Below are positions 38,388-48,266 of a stretch of DNA of 64,000 nt, piece by piece. The notes under the pieces are model-generated. The model was not told the DNA's origin. It made no database searches and was given only the letters and a program-made list of their open reading frames with translations. Source of the DNA: Symsagittifera roscoffensis (taxonomy: Eukaryota; Xenacoelomorpha; Acoela; Convolutidae); assembly GCF_963678635.1 (NCBI RefSeq), contig NC_087064.1, positions 60,396,338-60,460,337 on the forward strand, in the 5' to 3' direction. Each line of letters opens with the position of its first letter. Within the stretch, counting starts at the first letter, position 1. The position numbers were made by a program, and so were the translations under genes.

Positions 38388-40039
38388 CGTTTCAATCGGA
38401 TAATGGAACAGCTTTCGTAGGAGAGCTTACGAAAGAGCTTATGAGACGCTCACAGGTCGCTCAAGCTCACTCCACGACATACCACCCTCAGACGAATGGC
38501 TTAGTGGAAAGACAGAATAGGACGTTAGTGTCGATGCTGAGAGTATATTGTTCCAGGTACATGACCGATTGGGACAGATACCTTCCACAGGTGATGGGAG
38601 CATATAACAGCACGCAACACTCCACCACCGGAGTCAGTCCACACATGATGCTAACTGGACACGAGAAGTCTTTACCCTTGACCTTCTTCTACCCAGAGTA
38701 TGAGGGAAAGAAAACGTCTCCACATGTCTACGTGAGGGATGTGATCCGGCGCCAACAGGAGTTGAACGATTTGTGTAGACGAAACACTCAGCAAGCACAG
38801 GCAAGGCAGAGGAAAAGATTCGACAAGAAAGCAGCTGGTGCAAAGTCTTACTCGGTGGGGGACTACGTATGGGTATTTCAGAACGTCATACCACCGAAAG
38901 GGACAAAAAAGCTCCCAAAAAAATGGAGGGGACCCTTTATGATTACAGAGGTGCACCAGGATGGACGCTTTTATAGACTGAGTACTGGCCGAGCCGCCCA
39001 CTACGAGAACATCAAGCCACACAATCCATCGACAGAAGACTGGTGCATACCTGCAGACATGGAAGAAGGGGATTATCTAATGATGAATCCTGCTTGTGAG
39101 GTCAATGAAAAGGGCACCAGGGAGAAGAACGATGGAAACGAAGTCGTAGAGGAAGGTACGGATACACCGCTGGACCTGGATCCAAACGAGGAGATCAAAG
39201 CGGACGACGAAACCTTACCCTACGCAGAGGAAGATTGGCAGGATCCCGAACAGATAGAGGTTCCCAAGAACTTGGAACCGGATCTTCCGTTCACGATACA
39301 GACTCGTCAGAAGGACGGGACGAGACCAAGAAAGAAATACAATCCTTACGGTGACGACTTTGTAGTGGATAGGATAGATCTGAAGAAGATAGTGGAGGAA
39401 GTAGTGGGTCTAGAGGAAATAACTGTGTCACAAGACATTGACATAGTCGATGATCACGACGATGAGTGGGTGGACGACTGGTCGAAACCCGAGGTAGAAT
39501 TCGACGACGAGCAACAGCAGTCATATGAACAAGACTTGACGAACCTGCGTGTCTTAGAGTGGCTGAATGAAACGACCTCGGATCCTGAGGAGACCAGCGT
39601 CACGATTCAAGACGTAGATCGTGAAAGCATGAAATACATCAAGACCGAACGAAATGATCCTTCCTGGGCTGCCCAGGAAGGACGACTACTCATTCCAGCT
39701 TCTAACCTCGACTTGATACCAGGTATGCGATCGACGGGGACGTCGATGGATATTTTTGTCCGGGGAGTGGGGGTAGGACTTACCCACACTGAAAACTTGA
39801 TAATAAAAAAATTAAGAATAGCAAGAGAAACAGGAGACTTAGAAGCAGATACAGGTGAAGAACCTAAGAAACCTGACATAGGCAGGGTAGTTGAGTCATA
39901 TTTTAACTTACCAAATGAATGTTCAAGTAACATAATACTAACAGACAGTGATTTCATACTCACAAATAGAACATGTGCGATAGCAATCACAGCAGACATG
40001 AGTTTTAGGACAGCGTTAGCGGCAGACTTTAAGAGGTAA
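38387..40039 (+). CDS. pol: Integrase core, GPY/F module and acidic tail (element C)
   Basis: Open frame carrying the second catalytic Asp (SDNGTAF, about 38399) and the Glu (LVERQNR, about 38505), then STQHSTTG, then a GPY/F module (WRGPFMITEV, about 38926-38955). The long acidic tail contains the conserved double hairpin (39730-39789). Unlike A, there is no stop between the tail and the macro-like domain: the frame runs into it and stops only at TAA 40037-40039, where A has Glu. This shows that the macro-like domain is the C-terminus of Pol. Confidence 0.85.
   Translation, partial: TFQSDNGTAFVGELTKELMRRSQVAQAHSTTYHPQTNGLVERQNRTLVSMLRVYCSRYMTDWDRYLPQVMGAYNSTQHSTTGVSPHMMLTGHEKSLPLTFFYPEYEGKKTSPHVYVRDVIRRQQELNDLCRRNTQQAQARQRKRFDKKAAGAKSYSVGDYVWVFQNVIPPKGTKKLPKKWRGPFMITEVHQDGRFYRLSTGRAAHYENIKPHNPSTEDWCIPADMEEGDYLMMNPACEVNEKGTREKNDGNEVVEEGTDTPLDLDPNEEIKADDETLPYAEEDWQDPEQIEVPKNLEPDLPFTIQTRQKDGTRPRKKYNPYGDDFVVDRIDLKKIVEEVVGLEEITVSQDIDIVDDHDDEWVDDWSKPEVEFDDEQQQSYEQDLTNLRVLEWLNETTSDPEETSVTIQDVDRESMKYIKTERNDPSWAAQEGRLLIPASNLDLIPGMRSTGTSMDIFVRGVGVGLTHTENLIIKKLRIARETGDLEADTGEEPKKPDIGRVVESYFNLPNECSSNIILTDSDFILTNRTCAIAITADMSFRTALAADFKR
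39730..39789 (+). promoter_or_regulatory. Conserved double RNA hairpin, possible pseudoknot (element C)
   Basis: Stem 39730-39736 with 39741-39747 (GGGA loop), and stem 39767-39775 with 39781-39789 (GGACT loop); GTCC at 39758-39761 can pair with the second loop. The block of about 75 bases around it differs from element A at only about five positions, some synonymous, a degree of nucleotide conservation not seen in neighbouring coding DNA. Confidence 0.65.
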
Positions 40040-40366
40040 TACAAAAACGTGGAATTCCTTTGGAAGCAAAGACCAGGGATAGGGGGCGTAGCGGCCTTAC
40101 CTCCGGCGGCGTCGCACATACCGGGAAAATACCTATGCCTCTTGGTAACGAGGGCGACGGAGAAGCAATACGTGGACCCAGAGAACCTAGTCTTGTCCTT
40201 GACGAGGCTGAGGGACTTCCTCGTGGAAATGGACGTGAAGGAGCTCTCGCTTCCAGTGTACGATCCAAACAGAGGAAGACTGCATCCTCGGGAATTGTAC
40301 GCGCTTGTACAATTGATATTCTCTGATACGAATATACAAGTATATCTACATAAGAAATATTGTTAA
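39880..40366 (+). pseudogene. Macro-domain-like segment (element C)
   Basis: Pol C-terminus. Motifs align one for one with element A: ITADMSF, DFKR, WKQRPGIGGVAALPP, GKYLCLLVTR, LTRLRDFL, ELSLPVYDPNRGRL. TAA 40037-40039 splits it. The presence of the domain in two diverged copies shows it is a standing part of the element. The loop equivalent to the TARG1 catalytic Asp is again DPNRG. Confidence 0.65.
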
Positions 40367-40791
40367 GTATAGGCTGAGTGACGTGCGAGAGGGTGCTAGG
40401 CCAAAGACTAAGTTGTATGTAATATGTGATATGTGTGTTATATTATGTTACGTTATGTTATGTGTTAGGTTATTAAGATCATGGGTAAGTAGGGTTTAGT
40501 GACCATGAACCACTGAATGACGATCTTAGGAATAGATCCAAAGTTTGGACTGTCCAATCTTAGGTCGAATTCCAAAATTTTAGAGACCGATTGATTTTAA
40601 TAAATTTTAGGATAAATATCTTTTTTATCTGAACTGTTTTTAAGCAAATTTGAGCATTTTAGCGATATATGTTAAGATGGAACTGACAAGTGTGATATTC
40701 GTAACTTCTTTTCTAGATCCTGATTGATCATTTAATTACTCACTTGAGTCAAATCTTTGACTCAAAACCGAATCGAACTTGAAAGAACAGA
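40367..40791 (+). other. Gap between pol and second block (element C)
   Basis: AT-rich, no frame. It lacks the 19-bp repeat array of element A, but has the same length class and position. It contains TTA/TGTTA-rich simple sequence near 40430-40470. Confidence 0.5.
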
Positions 40792-41547
40792 ATGGATAAC
40801 TTCAACTTGAATGAATTGATGGACCTGGCAGAGGCATATGTGGGACCGATGGTAGATGCGATCTATCGTCGGCTGATGGAACGAGACTTCGCTCTGGAGG
40901 ACCCAGAGGTAGTCATGTTGCTGACCGCCCTGATCAACATCTTGGGGCATGACAACCGTGGGGACCGCCCCACGGAAGTCCTGTTGATGGCAGCATATGG
41001 AGAAAGGGGAGTACTAGACCGCCCCAACATGAGAGTGATGAGGTGGAGAAACGGGGCTCTCTCAGGGAGTGACTTGGCGAATGAGCCTGGATTGGGAAGT
41101 TCTAGGACTTACCAACCAGGTGAGATGCCTATGCCCTCCAAGCCCAAACCTGGGCTGACGAGAATGCATCAGGAGATGAACAGCGAGGCGGCCTCATCTG
41201 GTTCACCACTGAGAGCAGCTGTGCCACCTCAGGCGAAAGTAGGACAGAAGGTTGAGACGAACCAAACCATGCAAGATCTGGATGAGATGAACGATGAACT
41301 GAAAAGTACCAAGAAGGAGCTGGACGAGATGACCAAAAGTATGCTCCAGATGGAGGAAGATCGAGACATGTGGAGAAAACTGTTCGAAGACTGCAACAAA
41401 AAGCAGGGTCAAGAAATTGAGCGCTTGAGGCAGGACTACAAAGAGCAATCGGAACAGATGGCGTTGACAACGGCCGTGGAGAAAGTGATAACTGTAAGGA
41501 ATATTCCTCGTGGGCAGTCCCCGATGGAGCTCTTGACGCCTCGATGA
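40792..41547 (+). CDS. Second block, coiled-coil head (element C)
   Basis: 251 codons from a good ATG at 40792, the natural start of the second polyprotein. Residues about 1-100 match the element A head (ALINIL..., PTEVLLMAAYGERG, LANEPGLG). Residues about 155-225 are a coiled coil (DELKSTKKELDEMTKSMLQMEEDRD). A TGA at 41545-41547 interrupts the frame where the second copy in A is open. Confidence 0.75.
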   Translation: MDNFNLNELMDLAEAYVGPMVDAIYRRLMERDFALEDPEVVMLLTALINILGHDNRGDRPTEVLLMAAYGERGVLDRPNMRVMRWRNGALSGSDLANEPGLGSSRTYQPGEMPMPSKPKPGLTRMHQEMNSEAASSGSPLRAAVPPQAKVGQKVETNQTMQDLDEMNDELKSTKKELDEMTKSMLQMEEDRDMWRKLFEDCNKKQGQEIERLRQDYKEQSEQMALTTAVEKVITVRNIPRGQSPMELLTPR

Positions 41548-42060
41548 ATGAGTCAAACAACGGAGACACGGCTCCCAGAAGAGACAAATCGAGTAACAAT
41601 CCCGGATCCTAGTGACACCTTGAGTGACCCCGTCGTGGAACAGACAGCGAGGAAGCTGATAGAGACAGCTGGACGACTGGTCGCTAACAAGAATGCGCCA
41701 GGTTCCGGGGTGACTGCACCCTATGGAACGATCGACGACACGGGCAGAGTACGACTCTCCCAGACCGTGATCAGACAGGGGATAAGTGACGTGACACCAC
41801 TCATGGGGAGCTCGAGGGCCCCAGAGAGAAGAATACGGAAGATGCCAGCGAAGAAAGTGTCTCGCATAATCGACGTGCAAAAGAATAATCAATTGAAATA
41901 TAATTTCACGGGAGTTCCGGAGACAGATCCGAGGGCCTGCTTCAATCGAGCGACTTCGAGGGCCTGCTTAAACCTGCAGCAACCACCTCTCGGGACATCT
42001 CACCTGATACTGGGAGACAGCTTGGTTAGAGTGCTGTCGAATTTGGGGGCGCGACGATAG
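41548..42060 (+). CDS. Second block, linker and SGNH block I (element C)
   Basis: Continues the coiled-coil frame after TGA. It ends with the SGNH nucleophile motif GDS (42013-42021, context LILGDSLVRVL) and closes at TAG 42058-42060. Between GDS and the stop lies an in-phase T-TTG-GGG heptamer (42042-42048), of the X-XXY-YYZ type that promotes -1 frameshifting. Confidence 0.75.
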   Translation: MSQTTETRLPEETNRVTIPDPSDTLSDPVVEQTARKLIETAGRLVANKNAPGSGVTAPYGTIDDTGRVRLSQTVIRQGISDVTPLMGSSRAPERRIRKMPAKKVSRIIDVQKNNQLKYNFTGVPETDPRACFNRATSRACLNLQQPPLGTSHLILGDSLVRVLSNLGARR

Positions 42061-42734
42061 CCCAGTTATATCGAATGGTGGAACTGATGAATCCAGGGAG
42101 GATCCCCAATGTGATGATCTTGGTTGGGACGAATGACATCTCCAGAGGTTCAGATGAGCAGGAAGCACTATGGGAGTCAATGATGGTGTGTTTGTTTACT
42201 ACTCTCTGGCAGAAATTCAATTGCGCGGTACTGACCGTTTGCACTGTGCCAATGAATACGAGAAGCCTGACAGCATCAGGAAGAAGGCACAACGAGGGAG
42301 TCGTCAGGTGGAATAACATCTTGAGGAACCTCGCAAGTCGGAACGCCGGAAGAATGATCCTCATGGACATCGAACATGAGTTGAGAGCTATGGATCAGGC
42401 CAGACTGACCACGGACGGCATCCACTTCGACAGTATCGAAGGACAAGCTTGGTTGAATCGAGTCTTCCAAGAGCGGTTGGACGAACTAGAAGCGGAACTC
42501 TTTGACACAGGAGTGCTGAAGGAAGAAGGAACGGCGAGTGACGCGGTGATTACCACCTTTGTACCTCCTAGCCTGGAAACACGCTTGGGTACGGTCCCGG
42601 CCGTCACGAACTACAGGCAACAAAGCTCCAGCGAACCAGGTCAAAGGAGAGATGTACAGGATCGATTGGGAGAAGCGCCGATGAGGAGGACCATCCATCC
42701 TAGGAGAAGAATAGGACCTGTCAACCCAATCTAA
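42030..42734 (+). CDS. SGNH-hydrolase-like domain, blocks II-V (element C)
   Basis: The -1 frame relative to the GDS segment, open from 42030. Block II FGGAT is at 42042-42056, block III GTND at 42126-42137, block V DGIHF at 42414-42428. With the Ser of GDS in the other frame, the full Ser-Asp-His set of SGNH hydrolases is encoded. Spacing from GTND to DGIHF (about 95 residues) suits the family. The substrate is unknown. SGNH-type esterases are known in CR1-type LINE ORF1 proteins and GDSL-type ones in rotifer Terminons, so mobile elements have acquired this fold before. Stops at 42734. Confidence 0.75.
   Translation, partial: SAVEFGGATIAQLYRMVELMNPGRIPNVMILVGTNDISRGSDEQEALWESMMVCLFTTLWQKFNCAVLTVCTVPMNTRSLTASGRRHNEGVVRWNNILRNLASRNAGRMILMDIEHELRAMDQARLTTDGIHFDSIEGQAWLNRVFQERLDELEAELFDTGVLKEEGTASDAVITTFVPPSLETRLGTVPAVTNYRQQSSSEPGQRRDVQDRLGEAPMRRTIHPRRRIGPVNPI
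42042..42048 (+). promoter_or_regulatory. Candidate -1 slippery heptamer TTTGGGG
   Basis: In phase with the GDS frame (AAT TTG GGG). A -1 slip here enters the frame encoding Gly-Gly-Ala-Thr of SGNH block II at exactly the expected position. The upstream GDS frame stops 10 bases later. A downstream stimulatory structure has not been shown. Confidence 0.4.
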
Positions 42735-43169
42735 GAGACAGCCGGCACGTCTAGATCGGACACTAGATCGGAGACGACAAGTACCAGTAGAGAGGAGAGA
42801 CGTCCGGACAGAGGCTCGTTGATGTGGTCAAGACCCATACCGTCTCCCTGGCATGACGAGATAATGAAGCTGGATCTCCAGAGTGTAAGCTTCATCGAAG
42901 ATGCAAGGAGGATGCTGAATGGCGCGACGCTATCCGTCAGCAGATTGTACTCGATAACCGGCGTAGACTGGTTGATAGCTGCTAGCATAAATTTCAGCTC
43001 CACGACGGCCTTGAGATTTGCTGACCTAGAGGGACTGCCCTCTAACAACACGATGGGACCAGTGAACGCGAGACTATTGCAAGACGTGAGGTTGAATCAT
43101 GACGAAGGGAATCGAGAAGAGAGACCTGGAAGATTTCTAGTGACAAGGCACCGATCGGACAACATGTGA
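42735..43169 (+). pseudogene. Second block, linker after SGNH (element C)
   Basis: Same frame as the SGNH segment after a stop; clearly coding from about 42819. Conserved with element A at WLIAASINFS/WLKAHETHFS and TMGPVNARL/VMGPINYRP. Passes to the next frame near 43165. Confidence 0.65.
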
Positions 43170-44680
43170 AGATGTTCAAGCAACTAAGCTCACCCCCTGG
43201 TCATGTGAAGGAGAGAATATACCCAAAACTAGTGAATCAAGATGGTGACGCCCAGAGATACGGCGGATTGATAGCGAGAAAGAAAGATGAGACCATCTTC
43301 GCCGCCTATGACAAAGCAGAAATGAGGAAGGCCAAGATTATGATAGTAGCGAATTCAGAGTTCGTGTACACCTCCAAGTCTCTGTTTTGGCCGGACGTCA
43401 TAATGTTGGCAGCGGTCGACCTGGACCTATTGCAATCGATATCTCTGGCTATAGGGGTACAAAGGCAGACGGACTTGAACCCAATTACGATTGTGTTTGC
43501 GGGCATCAATGACCATCTACACAGTAGAGGTTTTCTGAGCAGACTCAGAGATCCTACAACGGCAGAGAACGCTGTATGGCCCGCGATAAAAGATATCCTT
43601 GAGTCGATGGGTGAAGTGGTGGATGCGACGAAGGTGGGGTCGTTCACCAAAGTGACACCGAGAATAGTATTTGAGTTGTCTCCGGGATATGCACATCTCC
43701 TGGATGGACTGAAATTTGTGTATGCGATTGTGACCTTACTTTCGGATGGAAAATATGATGTGATCATATCAGCCCCGAATCGCATGATAGAGATGGAGAA
43801 CCTGAGGCCACTCAAGGCTGCACTGCCTGCAGTGTGGTCAGATATCTCAAACGCGATGAGAGGATTCAAGGACCATGCGCTACACATCTTAGTGTTGGAC
43901 GAGGTGCTGGGGTTGGAACTGTCCAATTTCAGTCGACAGCTCAAACTGAACCCGGGAATAGACGACGACCATCGAGTGATCGCGGCGATGTCCAATGACT
44001 TATGGTTCCGAGCAATGGAAGTGGCAGGTGAAAACACAAGAAGGAAAAATTCACTAGAGACGAGAGCTCATTTGGAGGCGATGGTTTTGAGAACCAAGCC
44101 GGAAGCCAACCAGTGGCTACACCTGAATCCTAGAGTAGCGGCCTTGGGTGCAGACGCTTTTGAGCAAGGCCCCGTGATGATCACAAAGATACATGCCTAC
44201 TTGTTGAAGGAGGTGAACCTGGCGGAAAATGCCGGGGAAAAGACCGCTGAATTTGTGAACAGAATGTGTCAGATTACTCTGGAAACCTTCTGGACCCTGG
44301 AAGTGAAGGGACAGGAGGGCTTTGAACGGACAGACAGCATGCTAGAAGGGTTGGGAGCCGGATGGACCGCGTCCTTCTTGGCAAAAGTTTACCCGAAAGT
44401 CTCGCATTACTTGATAAAAAAATTCCTCCAAGCAGTAGTGGAAGTGTCGATAGTAGAACTAATAGCCTTGTTCGTGACATTTGGAGCAGAGAGTTTCGTG
44501 AAAGGACCGGCGATACTGCTCACCGACAGAATCCAGAACCTGCGGCTAGACGGACTTCTGACATTGATTGCAATCACCCACGGAAACTTGGGAGGACTGA
44601 TGAAACTGACACGTTGTCCAGAGCAGATGAGAGAGAGTGAGGAATTTGAATATGAAGAAGTCCATGGACTCGTGGAATAA
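43166..44680 (+). CDS. Second SGNH-like segment and following region (element C)
   Basis: 504 codons. IMIVANSEF and IVFAGINDHLHSRGF occupy the places of SGNH block I and block III, with SPGYAHL further on. The nucleophile Ser is at the GDS position only in a shifted form (NSEF here, GSDF in A), so this may be a non-catalytic tandem copy. Then comes the conserved HILVLDEVLGLELSNF region, and finally a hydrophobic stretch (VVEVSIVELIALFVTFGAE). The frame changes at about 44640, where A is continuous. Confidence 0.7.
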   Translation: MKMFKQLSSPPGHVKERIYPKLVNQDGDAQRYGGLIARKKDETIFAAYDKAEMRKAKIMIVANSEFVYTSKSLFWPDVIMLAAVDLDLLQSISLAIGVQRQTDLNPITIVFAGINDHLHSRGFLSRLRDPTTAENAVWPAIKDILESMGEVVDATKVGSFTKVTPRIVFELSPGYAHLLDGLKFVYAIVTLLSDGKYDVIISAPNRMIEMENLRPLKAALPAVWSDISNAMRGFKDHALHILVLDEVLGLELSNFSRQLKLNPGIDDDHRVIAAMSNDLWFRAMEVAGENTRRKNSLETRAHLEAMVLRTKPEANQWLHLNPRVAALGADAFEQGPVMITKIHAYLLKEVNLAENAGEKTAEFVNRMCQITLETFWTLEVKGQEGFERTDSMLEGLGAGWTASFLAKVYPKVSHYLIKKFLQAVVEVSIVELIALFVTFGAESFVKGPAILLTDRIQNLRLDGLLTLIAITHGNLGGLMKLTRCPEQMRESEEFEYEEVHGLVE

Positions 44681-47600
44681 GATAAGAGACCTGAGACACA
44701 CTCTTATCCAGTATCTCTTACAACAAAATCGCTTTGGAACGGGAGAAAACGAGACGATTGAAAGAGAGGAAGATGTTAGACGACATGTTGGAGGTATGCC
44801 GCTGTTAACCGATCTGAGCTTGGCTATGAGAACCGATCCCTTGGCGCTGATCAGAGGAGTCAGGGAGTTTGTGACGGTGATCTATGGACCAGCAGTCACG
44901 TTTGCGTTCCCTGACGTTAAAGTGGTAGCATATAGGAGGTCGGTGCTGCACCTGAACCTCATATCAGCAGTGGACGGTAGTATACTGAACTGGTGTGAGC
45001 AGCACACATTGCGGGAGCTCATGAGCGAAGATCTGTTGTTTACGAAAATATCGGAGCCAGAGATGACAGTCATCAATTTTGACGATCACTTCCGTGATCG
45101 CATGGGAGAAGTAGAAGTAGGACACATCGAAGTGTTTCCGAAACTTTGGAATCTGAGACCCTATGATAAAAAGAATGGTGAAATAAGCAGGGTAGCTCGT
45201 CTCACTGCAGCATATCATAAAGTGAGAGAAGAGACGAAGGACTGGGGTGATTACAAGAAGCTGCCGGAGGCAATCCCTGAATTCCCTCTGATAAGAAGGA
45301 TGTTGCTCGGAGCAGTCTCCGTGGTACAAACTCCTAGATTGAGAGCATTCGAGACCAATGAAAGGAGAGTAGGGAATTTCATGGGAACGATGGATCCATA
45401 CTTTGTAGGGAGAAATGTCGCCGTGTTACAATACACACGATTTGCATATACGGATCAAGCAACGAGAAGGCGAATAAGCAACGCCGCGCCTCCTAAGCCT
45501 GGGAAGTTCGACGAGGAATGGACGGGATTAGGCTTAGCTCCGATGAGGATGAGAGGCAGGACCGAACTGCCTGAAGCCTCCTTGATCCTGACTAGTGTGA
45601 AACCGGAGTTGAAAGTGGGAGGAACACTGCAGGCGAGAACCTTCCTAGCACCCTTCGGCTGCGAGGAAATCAAAGTGGTCCATGGAGAAGAGGAAGACAG
45701 ATCGGCCGGTATATTGATAATACCGAAGTTTCCGGAAGGAACCGACAATGATAAGCAAGGACCCTCGAGCTCAAAGAAGGATAAGTCAGAAGGAGATGAC
45801 GGACACGGAGGAAGCCGTCAAACCGAAGAACCCATGCAACAAGATGCAGATCAAGCTAGTGGGGAAGACGACAGGGCATCGACAGGAGGAACATCCAGCC
45901 TGGATTTCAATATCTTCAGTGATCTTGAGAACAATGCAGATACGTTGGAGACGACTGAGCCAGCGGATGAAGGCATCTCGACACTGGAGCCTCCGTCAGC
46001 CTTTATGGAAATGAAACGGAATTTGCCGGAGAGCAGCTCTCCTGGCAATTCAAGAAATAGCGACCAAAGAATACTCATGGAATCACCTAGGAGGAGAAGA
46101 ATAGAGGCCTCAGCTAGAGTACCTTTCTTGGGAACGCTGCCCAAAGAAGAATGGGAAGTACATCACCGAGACCACGAGAGTAGGACGGGATGCAAGTTGG
46201 ACAGAGTGGCGTTCATGGAAGAAGTCTGGACCGTGGTTCAGAGCTATGGGACCCAGTCCATTCTGAAAACGGGTCTCAACCAACCCTTGATGAGGGAAAT
46301 CCTTGACAAGCTTGATGAGTGTGAAGGGAGACTGAGTGAGTTGTTGATCGACTCGGCCACTGATGAAAGTGAAGCGAATTCTCCCATCAAGATGACACCG
46401 CAGGACGATAAAGGAGAGGTGGTGTATCTGTCGAGAACCAGGAGAGGGACGATGCGATCAAAATTGGTGATTGATAAAATCAATGCGATGAAAATGAAGT
46501 TAGGCAGCAGAGTGATGCCGAGGAGAGTCGGAAAGACGAAGGTGGATTCGGAGATATCGATGAAAGCTGTTAACTCAGCGAAAAGAAAACGAGTCGAAGA
46601 GGTCATGGATTTGGGGCAAGGTGATTATCAACTGCCTGGCACAGATAAAATGTTAACTGATGTAGCGATGGTGCCACCCATTCTCATGGCGGGGAAAAAG
46701 TCAACAGGTTATAAATCCAAAAGGAGTGACCGCACTCTGACTGTAGGAACCTTGGAAATGGAAATACTCAGCCAATGTGGAGAGAGCGAAGTGAAGGACT
46801 TTAAGCCATCTCCCATGAATCACGGAAAGGGAAGTGTCGCAGGACAACTATTACCAGTGGAATATAACCGACTAACAGTTTCGGAGACTGTGTCGATAGA
46901 TGAACCCACCGGTGGATACATGGAGATGTCAGAATACCGAAACTCGGCTAGAGGGTATGTGATGGCCCTGGAAGACGAAAAAGCCAAGGAGGGTTATCTG
47001 GAAACGATGTTGCAAGGCACCACCCTCAAGCAGAAGGCGTACGGGACTTTAGCGTCGTCTGAGATACAGGCAGAAACGATGGAGCAGTTGGTGAGCCTTC
47101 CAAGGAAAGCAGTGGTATTAAGGTACTTCGAAGAAGAGATGAGGACCACGCCAAGATTACATGCTCTAGTGGCAGTACCTTACGTAAGAACAGAGTTACA
47201 ACTCAGGTTCGCCTGGTGCATAATGGGACTGACTCGCGAAGAATATGATTCAGAAGAAAGGAAGAGGTCGAAAGAAGAGAAGGTTTTTCTTATGGCGAAC
47301 CTGAGGGATCTTATAGTCCAAGAGGGAGCAGCAGTAGCATGTGCGAAGCGGAGAGACGCTCTCTGTTTCATTCGATTCCTGATAGAGCAGATTTCAGTAC
47401 CTGCATTGAGCACTTGTGTTAAGATGTTGAGGGAAGGCGATGAGCGAGCGAAAGCCTTATTCTTGCTAGCACTGCTGGATATGCAGCAAAATAAACCGAT
47501 GAGGGTGAACATGAAAGAGCCCGAGGAATTAGAACCCATGAGAAAGATAGACGAAATCAGGAGATTCTCAAACAAGGAGCTGAGACTCGCTAAAGAATCT

Positions 47601-48266
47601 ATGGGGGCACTACCGAAATCCAGTGAGTACTGTGGACCGATCAAGAAGAAATCGTATAGCTACGTATCCGGGATCATAGGGATAGCGTACAACCCTTTCC
47701 TGAGTGAAGACATACGCGATTGCTTCTTCGATTACGAGCAGGCGGTGTTGCTAAGATTCTGGACGTCCAGAATTGTAACGATTAAGAACGTTAACAATCC
47801 ACAGGCCAAATTGGGACTGGTCTTGGAAGAAGAGGTGACTGCACCTTCAGTACCAAAATCTGATAAAAGAGTGGAGTTTGGGTTGGGATTCTCAGATGAA
47901 TTACTGAGAACGAGCTTGATGGCAGTGTGGGAAATGATGAGGCCATCATGGTGTCCTAGTCCCAACGCTGACTCAATATTACGGGCGACACAAGACGTGC
48001 AGAGGGAACTGAATGCAGACTGTAACCTGCGTGACCTCAACATCATATATAATGTGATGATAACGGCCTCTAGGAGCAACGGAGAAGATAAAGTGGAGTT
48101 GCCTGACTGGGGACCAGAAGACTGGGTCAAACCTGGTGGCTGTCTGGCGGAAGTCTGTGGACTGGAGGGTCACGTTTGTGGAGGTCTGGACTGTGTGAAG
48201 ACCCTGGAGAAACAACACAAGCAATTGACGGTATTGTTTGGAAACGTAGTGATGAAACGGAACTGA
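44637..48266 (+). CDS. Second block, central and C-terminal domains, 1209-codon open frame (element C)
   Basis: The longest open frame of the window. Order: the conserved central domain (GGMPLLTDLSLAMRTDP, YGPAVTFAFPD, LNWCEQ; about residues 50-270); an acidic Ser/Glu-rich linker (about 360-480); a short conserved module (VAFMEEVWTVVQSYG, about 525); a basic linker (600-720); then the C-terminal domain (FAWCIMGL, KRRDALCF, YSYVSGIIGIAYNPFL). It ends just after the C-x4-C-x4-H-x-C-x4-C motif (48141-48194). The first ATG is not a natural start: the protein enters from the previous frame. Such length without a stop, in a copy otherwise full of them, is notable. Confidence 0.75.
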   Translation: MRNLNMKKSMDSWNKIRDLRHTLIQYLLQQNRFGTGENETIEREEDVRRHVGGMPLLTDLSLAMRTDPLALIRGVREFVTVIYGPAVTFAFPDVKVVAYRRSVLHLNLISAVDGSILNWCEQHTLRELMSEDLLFTKISEPEMTVINFDDHFRDRMGEVEVGHIEVFPKLWNLRPYDKKNGEISRVARLTAAYHKVREETKDWGDYKKLPEAIPEFPLIRRMLLGAVSVVQTPRLRAFETNERRVGNFMGTMDPYFVGRNVAVLQYTRFAYTDQATRRRISNAAPPKPGKFDEEWTGLGLAPMRMRGRTELPEASLILTSVKPELKVGGTLQARTFLAPFGCEEIKVVHGEEEDRSAGILIIPKFPEGTDNDKQGPSSSKKDKSEGDDGHGGSRQTEEPMQQDADQASGEDDRASTGGTSSLDFNIFSDLENNADTLETTEPADEGISTLEPPSAFMEMKRNLPESSSPGNSRNSDQRILMESPRRRRIEASARVPFLGTLPKEEWEVHHRDHESRTGCKLDRVAFMEEVWTVVQSYGTQSILKTGLNQPLMREILDKLDECEGRLSELLIDSATDESEANSPIKMTPQDDKGEVVYLSRTRRGTMRSKLVIDKINAMKMKLGSRVMPRRVGKTKVDSEISMKAVNSAKRKRVEEVMDLGQGDYQLPGTDKMLTDVAMVPPILMAGKKSTGYKSKRSDRTLTVGTLEMEILSQCGESEVKDFKPSPMNHGKGSVAGQLLPVEYNRLTVSETVSIDEPTGGYMEMSEYRNSARGYVMALEDEKAKEGYLETMLQGTTLKQKAYGTLASSEIQAETMEQLVSLPRKAVVLRYFEEEMRTTPRLHALVAVPYVRTELQLRFAWCIMGLTREEYDSEERKRSKEEKVFLMANLRDLIVQEGAAVACAKRRDALCFIRFLIEQISVPALSTCVKMLREGDERAKALFLLALLDMQQNKPMRVNMKEPEELEPMRKIDEIRRFSNKELRLAKESMGALPKSSEYCGPIKKKSYSYVSGIIGIAYNPFLSEDIRDCFFDYEQAVLLRFWTSRIVTIKNVNNPQAKLGLVLEEEVTAPSVPKSDKRVEFGLGFSDELLRTSLMAVWEMMRPSWCPSPNADSILRATQDVQRELNADCNLRDLNIIYNVMITASRSNGEDKVELPDWGPEDWVKPGGCLAEVCGLEGHVCGGLDCVKTLEKQHKQLTVLFGNVVMKRN

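Noticed and set aside
33713-40039. Stop-codon reassignment to explain the in-frame stops of element C
   Set aside because: UGA, UAA and UAG replace different residues (Lys, Arg, Glu and others) of element A, with no consistent meaning; point-mutation decay fits better.
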